This document shows, piece by piece, positions 15,859-24,786 of a stretch of DNA of 53,849 bases. This stretch comes from CAIYWZ01 sp964497925. GTDB taxonomy: Bacteria; Pseudomonadota; Alphaproteobacteria; CAIYWZ01. The stretch is from NCBI GenBank assembly GCA_964497925.1, contig CAZCFE010000008.1:1-53849 (forward strand), written 5' to 3'. The notes beneath the pieces are model-generated. The model was not told where the DNA came from. It ran no database searches and saw only the letters and a list, made by a program, of their open reading frames with translations. The position numbers and the translations under genes are program-made. Every line of letters begins with the position of its first letter. Positions within the stretch are counted from its first letter, which is position 1.

Positions 15859-17784
15859 TTATCGCCCCAAAATTCTTAAAGCTTTTTGTGCAATGGCTTC
15901 AGGAGTGAGGGAAAAATGGGTGTAGAGGTCTTGATGTGGAGCGCTGGCGCCAAATGTGTCTATCCCTAGGAATTGAGCAGAGTGTTTTGCCCAAAAAACG
16001 CTTTGTGCAGCAGCTTCAACGGCCAGGATTGGCTTTTTCCCCAGTAATTTCATATCATCAGAATTTAAATTTTCAAGACAAGGTGCACTAATGACCCTGG
16101 CTTTAATGCCATATTTTTTTTCAAGTAAATCTGATGCATCCATACATAAATGGACTTCTGATCCAGTGGAGGCAAATGTGATATCTCCTTCGTCTTTAAG
16201 GACATATATATTTTGGGGGTTAAATGTATTCTCATGTAAAAAAGGAAGATTTTGTCTTGAAAGAACCAGAATGCTGGGGCCTTCAAATTCAAGAGCGCTT
16301 TGCCAAGAGTAAAGAGTTTCAAGTGCGTCACATGGTCTATAGACTTTGATGCCAGGAATTGCGCGCAGAGACGCTAAGTGTTCAATAGGCTGATGTGTTG
16401 GACCATCTTCGCCAAGGCCAATGGAATCATGTGTCATAACATAAACAACTTTAAGCCCCATAAGAGCGCTCAGGCGTATCCCAGGACGCATGTAATCGGT
16501 AAAGCATAAAAATGTTCCTCCATAAGGGATAAGCCCCCCATGAAGTGCAATTCCGTTCATGCATGCGGACATGAAGTGTTCTCTGATACCATAGCGAATA
16601 TAGTTTCCATCGCGCATTTGAGTTGTGATGTCAGCCATTCCAGAAATTCTGGTATTGTTGGAAGGAGTTAAATCCGCTGATCCTCCGATAAGTCCGGCAT
16701 TGTTAGGGATCAAGGCATCAAGAACTTTTCCAGAGGCAACTCTTGATGCAAGAGTTGGTTTTTCTTGTCTCCACGCATCGGCTAGATAGGTTAAGGGTTC
16801 AAAATTAAGTTTTTTTTGCAAAAATTTCTTAAAGTTTTCAGGGGCGTTTTTATTCCAAGATTCATAAGCTTCTTTGTGACGATTTCCAAAATTTCGCCAT
16901 AAGGACGAAGCTTTATCTGGAATTTCAAAGGCAGGGTAATCAATACCAAGTGCTTTTTTTGTAGCGATAATTTCATTTTGACCAAGAGGAGATCCATGAA
17001 CTGACTCACTTCCTGCTTTAGATGGAGATCCAAATCCGATTTGTGTTTTGCATGCGATTAAAACTGGCTTATTGGAAGTTTGAGCGCTTTGTATAGCATT
17101 GAATATTTCCTCTGGGTTGTGTCCATCAATTTGGAATGTATGCCATCCTGAGGCTTGAAATCTGGCTATTTGATCTGTTGATGTTGAAAGGGAAGTTTTT
17201 CCATCAATTGTAATACCATTATCGTCCCAAAACACGATGAGCTTTGAGAGTTGCATGTGACCTGCAAATGAAATAGCTTCTTCAGATAGGCCTTCCATTA
17301 AACAGCCATCTCCAACAAAAACGTATGTGCGGTGATTTTGAGCATCTTGTCCGAAGCGTTTGCGTAAAAGTTCCTCGCTAAGTGCCATTCCAACTGCGTT
17401 TCCAAGGCCTTGTCCTAATGGGCCCGTTGTCGCCTCAACCCCCTTTGTGTGTCCGTATTCTGGATGACCGGGTGTTTTTGAATGTAGCTTCCTAAACGAC
17501 TTTAATTCATCGATAGTCATATCTTTGTAGCCTGTTAAATAAAGAAGGCTGTATAAAAGCATGGATCCATGTCCGCCTGATAAAATAAAGCGATCTCTGT
17601 CTGGAAAATCTGGATCCTTTGGATAAAACTTTAAAAAATGGGTAAATAAAACTGTGGCAACATCGGCCATTCCCATGGGCATACCAGGATGTCCTGAATT
17701 TGCGAGTTCAACAGCATCCATGGATAAAGAGCGAATGCAATTTGAAAGTAAGCTGTGATGTGTTTTGTCAAGAGAATATGGCAT
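15859..17784 (-). CDS. tkt: Transketolase
   Basis: Transketolase moves two-carbon ketol units in the non-oxidative pentose phosphate pathway, using thiamine diphosphate. The 641-residue protein covers all three domains: N-terminal TPP domain with GHPGMPMGMAD, GPLGQGLGNAVGMA and the TPP motif GDGCLMEGLSEEA through WDDNGITIDG; the Pyr domain with GIREHFM and HDSIGLGEDGPTHQPIEHL; and the C-terminal transketolase domain with EAA and GIDTFGASAPHQDLY. Length is close to the usual 660. No other pentose phosphate genes are adjacent. tRNA-Arg lies 22 bases upstream on the same strand. Confidence 0.97.
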   Translation of the reverse strand: MPYSLDKTHHSLLSNCIRSLSMDAVELANSGHPGMPMGMADVATVLFTHFLKFYPKDPDFPDRDRFILSGGHGSMLLYSLLYLTGYKDMTIDELKSFRKLHSKTPGHPEYGHTKGVEATTGPLGQGLGNAVGMALSEELLRKRFGQDAQNHRTYVFVGDGCLMEGLSEEAISFAGHMQLSKLIVFWDDNGITIDGKTSLSTSTDQIARFQASGWHTFQIDGHNPEEIFNAIQSAQTSNKPVLIACKTQIGFGSPSKAGSESVHGSPLGQNEIIATKKALGIDYPAFEIPDKASSLWRNFGNRHKEAYESWNKNAPENFKKFLQKKLNFEPLTYLADAWRQEKPTLASRVASGKVLDALIPNNAGLIGGSADLTPSNNTRISGMADITTQMRDGNYIRYGIREHFMSACMNGIALHGGLIPYGGTFLCFTDYMRPGIRLSALMGLKVVYVMTHDSIGLGEDGPTHQPIEHLASLRAIPGIKVYRPCDALETLYSWQSALEFEGPSILVLSRQNLPFLHENTFNPQNIYVLKDEGDITFASTGSEVHLCMDASDLLEKKYGIKARVISAPCLENLNSDDMKLLGKKPILAVEAAAQSVFWAKHSAQFLGIDTFGASAPHQDLYTHFSLTPEAIAQKALRILGR

Positions 17785-17806
17785 TGCTTAAACCCTTCAG
17801 GTGAGA

Positions 17807-17883
17807 TGGTGCGCCCTGCTGGATTCGAACCAGCGACCCTCGGCTTAGAAGGCCGATGCTCTATCCAGCTGAGCTAAGGACGC
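17807..17883 (-). tRNA. tRNA-Arg (anticodon TCT)
   Basis: On the minus strand the segment folds into a full cloverleaf of 77 nt including an encoded CCA. The 7-bp acceptor stem is GCGTCCT with AGGGCGC, the anticodon stem TCGGC/GCCGA closes the loop CTTCTAA (anticodon TCT), and the T arm carries GGTTCGAATCC. Discriminator base is A. Confidence 0.97.
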
Positions 17884-17897
17884 ACAACATGGGTTTA

Positions 17898-17926
17898 ATA
17901 TTATCTAAAGTCGGCCTAAAATGCAA
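17898..17926 (-). promoter_or_regulatory. Promoter of tRNA-Arg
   Basis: On the minus strand TTGCAT (17926-17921) is followed after 17 bases by TAATAT (17903-17898), which also overlaps GATAAT. The predicted start lies about eight bases before the mature tRNA end. Confidence 0.5.
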
Positions 17927-17940
17927 CATTTTTATTCAAT

Positions 17941-17974
17941 AAAAAAGAAAAGAGTTTAAGCTCTTTTCTTTTTT
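17941..17974 (-). terminator. Terminator of the D,D-carboxypeptidase gene
   Basis: A 14-bp perfect stem (AAAAAAGAAAAGAG / CTCTTTTCTTTTTT) with a six-base loop ends in a T-run on the minus strand. The stop codon of the carboxypeptidase gene (17956-17958) lies inside the loop, so the hairpin's first arm encodes the Lys-rich C-terminus. Confidence 0.75.
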
Positions 17975-18900
17975 GCTGGTTTTGCACATTTTTTAGCACT
18001 TGGCTTTTTGTTGATCTTGATGGGGCTTTTTACAATTTCATCAACCAATAAGGCAACTTCATCTTCCTCATACAGATGTGATTGTTCAGGGAATGACAAG
18101 TGTAGTTTTTTGAATGTAGAATTAAGAAGTCTTGTCATTTGAGCGTCTCTATAGACCCTTGTATGTCCTCCAAGAATGACTCCAATAATGCGTTTATCAC
18201 CTCTTTTTGCGGATGCAACTAAATTCCAACCAGATGCGTTTGTAAAACCAGTTTTGCAGCAATCTACGCCTTCAACTCTTCCAAGAAGTTTGTTGTGATT
18301 GTGATAGTTACGACCTTTGAAGTAAAATGACGTCGTTGCAAAATATTCAAGATATGGTTCATAATTGTCAATCAAGTGGCGTGTTAAAGTCGCCATATCC
18401 CTGGCCGTTGTAATTTGTTCTGGGTTTGGCAAGCCTGATGCGTTTTTAAAAATAGTGTTTCGCATTCCTAAAGATCTTGCATTTAATGTCATCATGCGCG
18501 CAAAATTTTCTTCACTTCCTCCCAAAAACTCAGCAACAGCAGCGGCAACATCATTGGCAGAATGCGTTACAAGACCTAAGATTGCATCAAGACATGAGAT
18601 TTTCCCTCCTGCTCTAATTCCAAGTTTTGTAGGTCTTTGATTGGCAGCATGTCTTGAAACTTTGATCATTTGATTCAAAGAAATTTTTCCAGAGCTAAGG
18701 GCATCAAAGATCATTTTGAGGGTGAATATTTTTGTAAGCGATGCGGGATGTCCGATGTGATCTGGGTTGACTTGAAAAAGGACTTCACCTGTGTCTGCAT
18801 CAATTGCCATGGCGCTGAATTTGCTTTTAGCAAAAGAAGCGGGTGCACAAAAAAGTGCACTTTGAAGAAAAATAACAAGAAGGAAACTGAGTATTTTCAT
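17956..18900 (-). CDS. D-alanyl-D-alanine carboxypeptidase (PBP5/6 family)
   Basis: This penicillin-binding protein trims the terminal D-Ala from peptidoglycan stem peptides. The 314-residue product has a signal peptide (about 1-24) and all three active-site motifs: Ser54-L-T-Lys57, Ser114-A-N116 and Lys216-T-G218. It is shorter than E. coli DacA (about 400). The C-terminal beta domain and amphipathic anchor are mostly absent, replaced by a Lys/Ala-rich tail (KKPSAKKCAKPAKKKRA), as in several alphaproteobacterial homologues. It is downstream of valS and the RHH gene in the same direction. Confidence 0.93.
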   Translation of the reverse strand: MKILSFLLVIFLQSALFCAPASFAKSKFSAMAIDADTGEVLFQVNPDHIGHPASLTKIFTLKMIFDALSSGKISLNQMIKVSRHAANQRPTKLGIRAGGKISCLDAILGLVTHSANDVAAAVAEFLGGSEENFARMMTLNARSLGMRNTIFKNASGLPNPEQITTARDMATLTRHLIDNYEPYLEYFATTSFYFKGRNYHNHNKLLGRVEGVDCCKTGFTNASGWNLVASAKRGDKRIIGVILGGHTRVYRDAQMTRLLNSTFKKLHLSFPEQSHLYEEDEVALLVDEIVKSPIKINKKPSAKKCAKPAKKKRA

Positions 18901-18905
18901 AACGC

Positions 18906-19112
18906 TTAAATCACTTGATCTTTGTAATAGTTTAATATGTAAACGCGCATAGCACTAGCAAGGCCTGTTTTTCGTTCTTTGTCAATGGAGCTAAAGATTG
19001 AAATGGTGGATATTTTTTTCATATTCGCAATATCTTCAAGTGCTCCCCAGAACTCTGGTTCAAGAGCAACGCTTGTTCGGTGTCCTGCAATAGAAAGTGA
19101 TTTTTTAATCAT
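18906..19112 (-). CDS. Ribbon-helix-helix DNA-binding protein (RHH_4/COG4321)
   Basis: This 68-residue protein matches the small alphaproteobacterial RHH_4 family. The N-terminal beta-strand region KKSLSIAGHRTSVALEPEFW would pair in a dimer to form the DNA-contacting ribbon, and two helices follow (ALEDIANMKK and LASAMRVYILNYYKD). Such proteins are presumed transcriptional regulators; no target is known here. Its ATG overlaps the valS stop by four bases (ATGA), and the carboxypeptidase gene follows five bases after its stop, so it sits inside a tight operon. Confidence 0.85.
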   Translation of the reverse strand: MIKKSLSIAGHRTSVALEPEFWGALEDIANMKKISTISIFSSIDKERKTGLASAMRVYILNYYKDQVI

Positions 19113-21757
19113 GCGTCCCTCAAAAGATTCAAAGAATCACGAAGTTTATCAATTTTGGATTGCATGATTAGTGCTTTTTCTTTTACCTCTTCAACAATGT
19201 CAGTAGGGGCCTTTTCAAGATAAGCGGGATTGTTCAGCTTTGTTTGAAATCCGGAGAGTTCTTTTTCACATTTGCCAATTTCTTTGATTAAGCGTTGTTT
19301 TTCTTGGTCAAAGTCAATTATTCCATCTAAAAGAAGAGCGAAGCGAACATTCCCAACAATAAAGCTTGAATATTTCTTCAAATCAATCTGTTCGTTTTCA
19401 AAGTGAATTCCTTCAAGCCTTGAAAGCTTGATAATTAATGCCTCAAAATCAGAACACAATTCTTTCATTTGAACGGATGGACAGATGACTTTAAGGAGAA
19501 CTTCTTTTGAGGCGGGAACGTTTAATTCAGACCTTGCTGCCCTTATTTGTGTAATAATTTCAATGATTGTTTGAATTTGGAATAAAGCCGTTTCATCGAT
19601 GTTTTTCTCGTCAAAAGAAGGCCAAGGTTGCGTGATTAAAAGATCTTGATTTTTGCAAAAATCAGCATGCAATTCTTCACAAATATGCGGGATAAGTGGG
19701 TTCATCAAAGTGTAAAGATTTTTCAAGATATATGCTATCATACATTTTGTTTCAGCTTGATCTTGGTTGCTTCCTGTTTGAAGCAGTGGTTTTGTGAACT
19801 CTAAATACCAATCGCAAAATGTTCCCCATACGAATTGATATGAAAGTGCGGCAACATCATTGAATCGAAAATCATTCATGGCTTTTTCTAATTTTTGAGT
19901 CAGCAAAATAAGTTCAGAGTAAATCCAACGATTGAGCATATGTTTGGCGCTTGAGGGGTCAAAGTCTGGATTGAATTCACATCCGCCCATTTGAGCGTAT
20001 CTGGAGGCGTTCCAAAGCTTGGTAATGAAGTTGCGAGAGCTTTCCACTTTCGCTTCTGATATGCGTATATCGCGCCCAGGAGCTGCTAAAAACGCCAAAG
20101 TGAACCTTAAAGCATCCGCGCCATATTGGTCACACAGATTTAAAGGATCAAGAACGTTTCCTTTGGTTTTGGACATTTTATGACCTTTTTCATCGCGAAC
20201 AAGTGCGTGAATATAAATTTTTTCAAAAGGAACTTCTTTCATAAAATGCATACCCATCATCATCATCCTGGCAACCCAAAAGAAGATGATATCAAAACCT
20301 GTTATCAAAACTGATGTGGGGTAATACTTTTCAAGATCTTTTGTTTTGTCAGGCCAGCCAAGAGTGGTGAAGGGCCAAAGAGCAGCTGAAAACCATGTAT
20401 CTAGTACATCTGTTTCTTGAGTAAGTGTGACAGAGTTCCCGTAATGAGCCACAGCTTTTGAATCAGCTTCTTCTTGTGAAAGAGCCACAAAAACATGACC
20501 GTCTGGTCCGTACCAAGCTGGAATTCTGTGTCCCCACCAAATTTGACGTGATATGCACCAAGGTCTGATATTGCGCAGCCATTCAAAATAGGTATTTTCC
20601 CAATGTTTTGGAAAATAAGTGGTTTCTCCATCTTCGACAGCTTTAAGAGCAGGCTTTGCAAGCGTTGCAGCATCTACATACCACTGATCGGTTAACCTTG
20701 GTTCAAGGGGGGTATCGGATCTATCGCCATGTGGGACTGTATGTGTGATATCTTCTATTTTTTCAAGAAGTTCAAGTTCCTCAAGTTTGGCAGTGAGTGC
20801 TTTTCTTGCTTCATGGCAGTTCATTCCTTGAAATTCTTTTGGGGTGTTTTCGTTTAAGCGTGATGTGTGATCAAGGATGCTGATACGCTCTAAATTGTGA
20901 CGTACTCCCACTTCAAAGTCATTAAAATCATGAGCGGGAGTGATTTTGACAGCTCCTGTGCCTTTTTCTATGTCGCAATAATCGTCTGCGATAATGGGGA
21001 TAAGACGATCTGTTAATGGTAACCTTAATGTTTTCCCAACTAGATTTTGATAACGTTGATCTTGTGGGTTCACAGCAACAGCAGTGTCGCCAAATAAAGT
21101 TTCAGGTCTGGTTGTTGCAACGATTAGAAATCCTGTATTATCACTTAAAGGATATTTTATGTGGTAAAGATGACCTTTGACTTCTTTTTCTTCTGTTTCA
21201 AGGTCGGATACAGCAGTTTGAAGAACAGTATCCCAATTTACTAGGCGTTTATCTTTATAAATAAGTCCTTGGTTGTGAAGATCCACAAATACTTTTTTAA
21301 CAGCCTCGTTAATTTGCGGGTCAAGTGTGAACTTAATTCTTTCCCAATCAGGAGATGTCCCCAAGCGTTTAAGCTGATCAACAATCATCCCACCTGATTC
21401 TGCTTTCCATTCCCAGACTTTTTCAAGAAATTTTTCGCGACCAAGTTCTGTTCTTGAAATGCCTTGTGCAAGGAGTTGCTTTTCTACAACCATTTGCGTT
21501 GCAATCCCTGCATGATCTGTTCCTGGCTGCCATAAAACATCAAACCCTTTCATGCGATGATATCGCACAAGAATATCTTGGAGCGTAAATGTGAGTGCAT
21601 GCCCTAAATGAAGCCTTCCGGTGACATTTGGTGGGGGCATGGTGATGCAATACTTAGGTTTATCCGAATCAACATCGCAAGAAAAAGCCTTGGATTGTTC
21701 CCATTTGTCATAAAATTTGGATTCAATATCCTTTGGGGAGTATGTTTTATCAAGCAT
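19109..21757 (-). CDS. valS: Valyl-tRNA synthetase
   Basis: Class I synthetase that charges tRNA-Val in the cytoplasm. The 882-residue protein has the HIGH-type motif in PPPNVTGRLHLGHAL (about 42-56), the editing CP1 domain with TTRPETLFGDTAVAVNP and the threonine-rich TPAHDFNDFE region, KMSKTKGNVLDP as the KMSKS loop, an anticodon-binding domain, and the C-terminal coiled coil (about 810-875) typical of ValRS. Length is slightly below the 950-residue E. coli enzyme. It is preceded by a PopZ-like gene, a common alphaproteobacterial neighbour. Confidence 0.97.
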   Translation of the reverse strand: MLDKTYSPKDIESKFYDKWEQSKAFSCDVDSDKPKYCITMPPPNVTGRLHLGHALTFTLQDILVRYHRMKGFDVLWQPGTDHAGIATQMVVEKQLLAQGISRTELGREKFLEKVWEWKAESGGMIVDQLKRLGTSPDWERIKFTLDPQINEAVKKVFVDLHNQGLIYKDKRLVNWDTVLQTAVSDLETEEKEVKGHLYHIKYPLSDNTGFLIVATTRPETLFGDTAVAVNPQDQRYQNLVGKTLRLPLTDRLIPIIADDYCDIEKGTGAVKITPAHDFNDFEVGVRHNLERISILDHTSRLNENTPKEFQGMNCHEARKALTAKLEELELLEKIEDITHTVPHGDRSDTPLEPRLTDQWYVDAATLAKPALKAVEDGETTYFPKHWENTYFEWLRNIRPWCISRQIWWGHRIPAWYGPDGHVFVALSQEEADSKAVAHYGNSVTLTQETDVLDTWFSAALWPFTTLGWPDKTKDLEKYYPTSVLITGFDIIFFWVARMMMMGMHFMKEVPFEKIYIHALVRDEKGHKMSKTKGNVLDPLNLCDQYGADALRFTLAFLAAPGRDIRISEAKVESSRNFITKLWNASRYAQMGGCEFNPDFDPSSAKHMLNRWIYSELILLTQKLEKAMNDFRFNDVAALSYQFVWGTFCDWYLEFTKPLLQTGSNQDQAETKCMIAYILKNLYTLMNPLIPHICEELHADFCKNQDLLITQPWPSFDEKNIDETALFQIQTIIEIITQIRAARSELNVPASKEVLLKVICPSVQMKELCSDFEALIIKLSRLEGIHFENEQIDLKKYSSFIVGNVRFALLLDGIIDFDQEKQRLIKEIGKCEKELSGFQTKLNNPAYLEKAPTDIVEEVKEKALIMQSKIDKLRDSLNLLRDA

Positions 21758-21790
21758 TAAAATTTTCTTTCAAGTTTTTTATTTTGTTTT

Positions 21791-22357
21791 TCAAGGTTCG
21801 CGTAGTTTTTGAAACATTTTCGATACTTCTGCTGCAACAGCTTTTTCAATCAAACTGGGCAGATAAGCATCCACCCAATCTTTGAGAAGGGGTCTGATTA
21901 AATCATACATAAAGGCTTGTAGCTGAGAATTCTGCTCTGATCCAAAGGAAGGTAATGGTGGTCCGGATGCAGGTGATGTAGTCGCAGTTTCTTTTTGAGT
22001 GGGAGCGACGGGTGCGCTTGCTGGTGGAGGAGGTGGCGCCATTGAAGGGGTTTGTCCAAAAGCTGGAGGTAGAGGTGAAAATTCCCCTCTGCCTTCTCTT
22101 GGAAAACCGTACAGCGTTTCTTTAACAGATGCGATAAAAGGAGCAGGGGGTATTTCTTCTTTTTCCTGAGGCACAGGCTCAGGTTCTTGTACAGATTTTT
22201 CAAAAGATGGTTCAGGTGATAAAGCAGGCTTTTCCTGCTCTTTATTATAAGAAAATGTCTTTTCTTCTGCTTTACTTTCTTCAGATATAATACGACGGAT
22301 GGATGCTAAGATCTCATCCATGGACATATCATCTTCAACTTTTTCAACTTGTGCCAT
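21791..22357 (-). CDS. popZ: DUF2497 / PopZ-like polar organising protein
   Basis: Proteins of this family include Caulobacter PopZ, a self-assembling pole organiser that tethers the chromosome origin region and cell-cycle proteins. The 188-residue product has the expected three-part build: an N-terminal helix with the conserved SMDEILASIRRIISEE (about 12-27), a long Pro/Glu-rich disordered middle (about 35-135), and a C-terminal helical DUF2497 segment (MYDLIRPLLKDWVDAYLPSLIE, then VAAEVSKMFQ). The position immediately upstream of valS supports the assignment. The middle is Pro- and Glu-rich, as in PopZ. The symbol rests on architecture and synteny, not on a test of function. Confidence 0.85.
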   Translation of the reverse strand: MAQVEKVEDDMSMDEILASIRRIISEESKAEEKTFSYNKEQEKPALSPEPSFEKSVQEPEPVPQEKEEIPPAPFIASVKETLYGFPREGRGEFSPLPPAFGQTPSMAPPPPPASAPVAPTQKETATTSPASGPPLPSFGSEQNSQLQAFMYDLIRPLLKDWVDAYLPSLIEKAVAAEVSKMFQKLREP

Positions 22358-22391
22358 GACCTAAATTATCTTTCCTCTTATCGTCAATTTT

Positions 22392-22715
22392 TTAACCAAT
22401 TTCTGAATCAACCCATTCCTTGATTTTTACTTTTGGCATAAAGCCCATTTTTGTTCCAATTACTTCGCCATTTTTAATGAGCAAAAGTGTAGGGATGCTG
22501 CGTACGCCAAATTCTGTGGGGATGATTGAATTTTCATCAACATTCATTTTTGTAATTTTAAGAACGCCTGTTGTTTCTTGTCCAACTTCTTCTAAAATTG
22601 GTTCAATCATACGGCAAGGACCACACCAAGGAGCCCAAAAGTCAACTAAAACGGGGATAGTTGATTTCAAAACTTCATTTGAAAACGTATCATCTGTAAC
22701 AGTTATTGCATTCAT
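22392..22715 (-). CDS. trxA: Thioredoxin
   Basis: Cytoplasmic disulphide reductase of 107 residues, normal thioredoxin length. The active site is WAPWCGPC (about 27-34), followed by KMNVDEN and the cis-proline loop SIPTLLLIKNGE. The FWAPWCGPCR context is canonical. An AAAGAAAGG ribosome site precedes the ATG. It opens the minus-strand run trxA, popZ-like, valS, RHH, carboxypeptidase, and its upstream region is shared with divergent metK. Confidence 0.96.
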   Translation of the reverse strand: MNAITVTDDTFSNEVLKSTIPVLVDFWAPWCGPCRMIEPILEEVGQETTGVLKITKMNVDENSIIPTEFGVRSIPTLLLIKNGEVIGTKMGFMPKVKIKEWVDSEIG

Positions 22716-22964
22716 TTTTTTAAACCTTTCTTTAAATTGTGCGAGTAATCAGTTGAGAATTCTTAACTAATTATTAATTATCACATATTTTAAAATCTGC
22801 GTCAAGGTGAATTTTAAACTAAATGACAAGATATTTTTAATTTTATTTCAAGGTCTGTGTTTTTTGGATAGCTTCGAGATATTGGATTATTCATGAATTC
22901 TTGTGTTGCATATTTTGCGGATTTTTGCTATTTACAATATCTATAATTATCAAGAAGGTAGCAT

Positions 22965-24137
22965 ATGTTAAAATCAGATTATATTTTTACAAGTGAGTCG
23001 GTTTCTAATGGTCATCCAGATAAAGTTTGTGACCGTGTTTCGGATGAGATTTTGGATCTTTATTTAGCTCATGATCCAGCGGCTAAAGTTGCAATCGAGA
23101 CAATGGCAACAACTGATACGGTGATCCTTGCCGGAGAAGTGAATTCGATGGCTGCAATTTCTCCTGATCAAATTGAAGAACGGGTTCGTTTTGCTATCAA
23201 GGATATTGGTTACGCTCAGGATCGCTTTCACTGGAATACGCTGTCTTTAACTAATCTGATACATGCACAATCAAGCGATATTGCAAGAGGTGTGGATGGA
23301 CTTGAAACGGGGATTGAAGGGGCAGGGGACCAAGGAATTATGTTTGGGTATGCTTGCCGCGAAACTCCTGATTTAATGCCTGCTCCTCTTTATTATTCCC
23401 ATGCGATTTTAAAAGCTTTGACAATGGCCCGTAATTCAGGCGCAATAAGCGAATTGGGACCGGATTCAAAAAGTCAAGTTTCGTTGCTATATATTGAAGG
23501 AAAGCCTGTAAAGGCAACTTCTGTTGTTGTTTCATCTCAGCATAGGGAAGATGTTTCTCTGGCAAGAGTGCGTGAAATTGTGCGTGAATACGTTTACAAG
23601 GTATTGCCTCCTGAATGGATGTGTGATGAAGAATACTTTTATGTAAACCCAACTGGACGTTTTGTAATTGGTGGGCCAGATGGGGATACGGGGCTTACTG
23701 GACGAAAAATTATCGTTGATACTTATGGCGGAGCAGCTCCTCATGGAGGAGGCGCATTTTCAGGAAAAGATCCCTCTAAGGTTGACCGTTCCGGTGCTTA
23801 TATGGCAAGATATTTAGCCAAGAATATTGTGGGTGCAGGGCTTTGTGATGAATGTACGATTCAGCTTTCATATGCGATTGGTATTGCTCAGCCAACATCA
23901 ATTTATTTGAATTTACATGGGACTGGAGTTGTTGATGAGAAAACTTTGGTTAAATTTTTAAAAGAGCGTGTTGATTTGACACCTAAAGGAATTCGTGAAC
24001 ATTTGGGGCTTCGAAAACCAATTTATGCAAGAACATCTTCTTATGGGCACTTTGGAAGACAGCCAGATAATGATGGTGGATTTTCTTGGGAACGTCTTGA
24101 TTTAGTTGATGATTTGAAGGGTTTTTATAAATCGTGA
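22965..24137 (+). CDS. metK: S-adenosylmethionine synthetase
   Basis: MetK makes SAM from methionine and ATP. The 390-residue protein has ESVSNGHPDKVCDRVSDEILD at the ATP site, the signature GAGDQGIMFGYA (about 121-132), VIGGPDGDTGLTGRKIIVDTYGG, and GGGAFSGKDPSKVDRSGAY. Length and motifs are normal. The 249 bases upstream contain a TATAAT hexamer (22942-22947) but no good -35 box, and I could not recognise a SAM riboswitch. Its stop overlaps the trmB GTG start by four bases (GTGA). Confidence 0.97.
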   Translation: MLKSDYIFTSESVSNGHPDKVCDRVSDEILDLYLAHDPAAKVAIETMATTDTVILAGEVNSMAAISPDQIEERVRFAIKDIGYAQDRFHWNTLSLTNLIHAQSSDIARGVDGLETGIEGAGDQGIMFGYACRETPDLMPAPLYYSHAILKALTMARNSGAISELGPDSKSQVSLLYIEGKPVKATSVVVSSQHREDVSLARVREIVREYVYKVLPPEWMCDEEYFYVNPTGRFVIGGPDGDTGLTGRKIIVDTYGGAAPHGGGAFSGKDPSKVDRSGAYMARYLAKNIVGAGLCDECTIQLSYAIGIAQPTSIYLNLHGTGVVDEKTLVKFLKERVDLTPKGIREHLGLRKPIYARTSSYGHFGRQPDNDGGFSWERLDLVDDLKGFYKS

Positions 24138-24784
24138 GTGGATTTGCAAGGAAAATTTATGGCCGTCAAAAAGGTCGTCCTTTAAAGGAATCACGTCAAA
24201 AGCTGATGGACACTCTTTTGCCATCTATTTCTTATCGTTTAGGGGAAGTGCCTTCTGGTTCTTTTTTCTTAGAGATTGGTTTTGGCGGTGGAGAACATCT
24301 TGCTTTTCAAGCAAAAAATAACCCGGATGCTAACTTTTTAGGGTGCGAACCTTTTATCAATGGCGTTAGCTCATTGCTGGGGAAAATTGATGAAGAAAAG
24401 CTCTCTAATGTTCAGGTCCATCATGGGGATGCAAGGGATGTTTTGGATTCTCTTCCAGTTGATTGTTTGAATGGGGTTTTTATTCTTTTTCCAGATCCAT
24501 GGCCAAAAGCAAAGCATCATAAACGGCGTATTGTCAATACAGACTCGCTTAAAAGATTGGTAGAGTTAATGATCGATGGCGCGCATATCCGTATTGCCAG
24601 CGATCATGTTGACTATGCCATTTGGATTGATGAGCATTTAAGACAAGAAAAAGGTCTTGAGAAAGTTATCGAGCTTGAAACGGGGAATCCGCTTCGTCCT
24701 GATGATTGGCCTCAAACAAGGTATGAACTTAAGGGTCTTGAAGAAGGACGTCCTGCCAGATTTTTCATTTATCGTAAGAAATAA
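24134..24784 (+). CDS. trmB: tRNA (guanine-N7-)-methyltransferase
   Basis: TrmB methylates G46 in the variable loop of several tRNAs using SAM. The 216-residue protein has the methyltransferase motif FLEIGFGGGEHLAFQA (about 44-59), an acidic second strand (NFLGCEPF), the family signature FPDPWPKAKHHKRRIV, and the C-terminal WPQTRYELKGL. The start is GTG at 24134, overlapping the metK stop (GTGA), so SAM synthesis and a SAM consumer are translationally coupled. It is convergent with dapE, two bases apart. Confidence 0.95.
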   Translation: MSGFARKIYGRQKGRPLKESRQKLMDTLLPSISYRLGEVPSGSFFLEIGFGGGEHLAFQAKNNPDANFLGCEPFINGVSSLLGKIDEEKLSNVQVHHGDARDVLDSLPVDCLNGVFILFPDPWPKAKHHKRRIVNTDSLKRLVELMIDGAHIRIASDHVDYAIWIDEHLRQEKGLEKVIELETGNPLRPDDWPQTRYELKGLEEGRPARFFIYRKK

Positions 24785-24786
24785 TC

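Noticed and set aside
22771..22964. SAM riboswitch upstream of metK
   Set aside because: I could not find the conserved SAM-I or SAM-II pattern by eye; only AT-rich sequence with a lone TATAAT.
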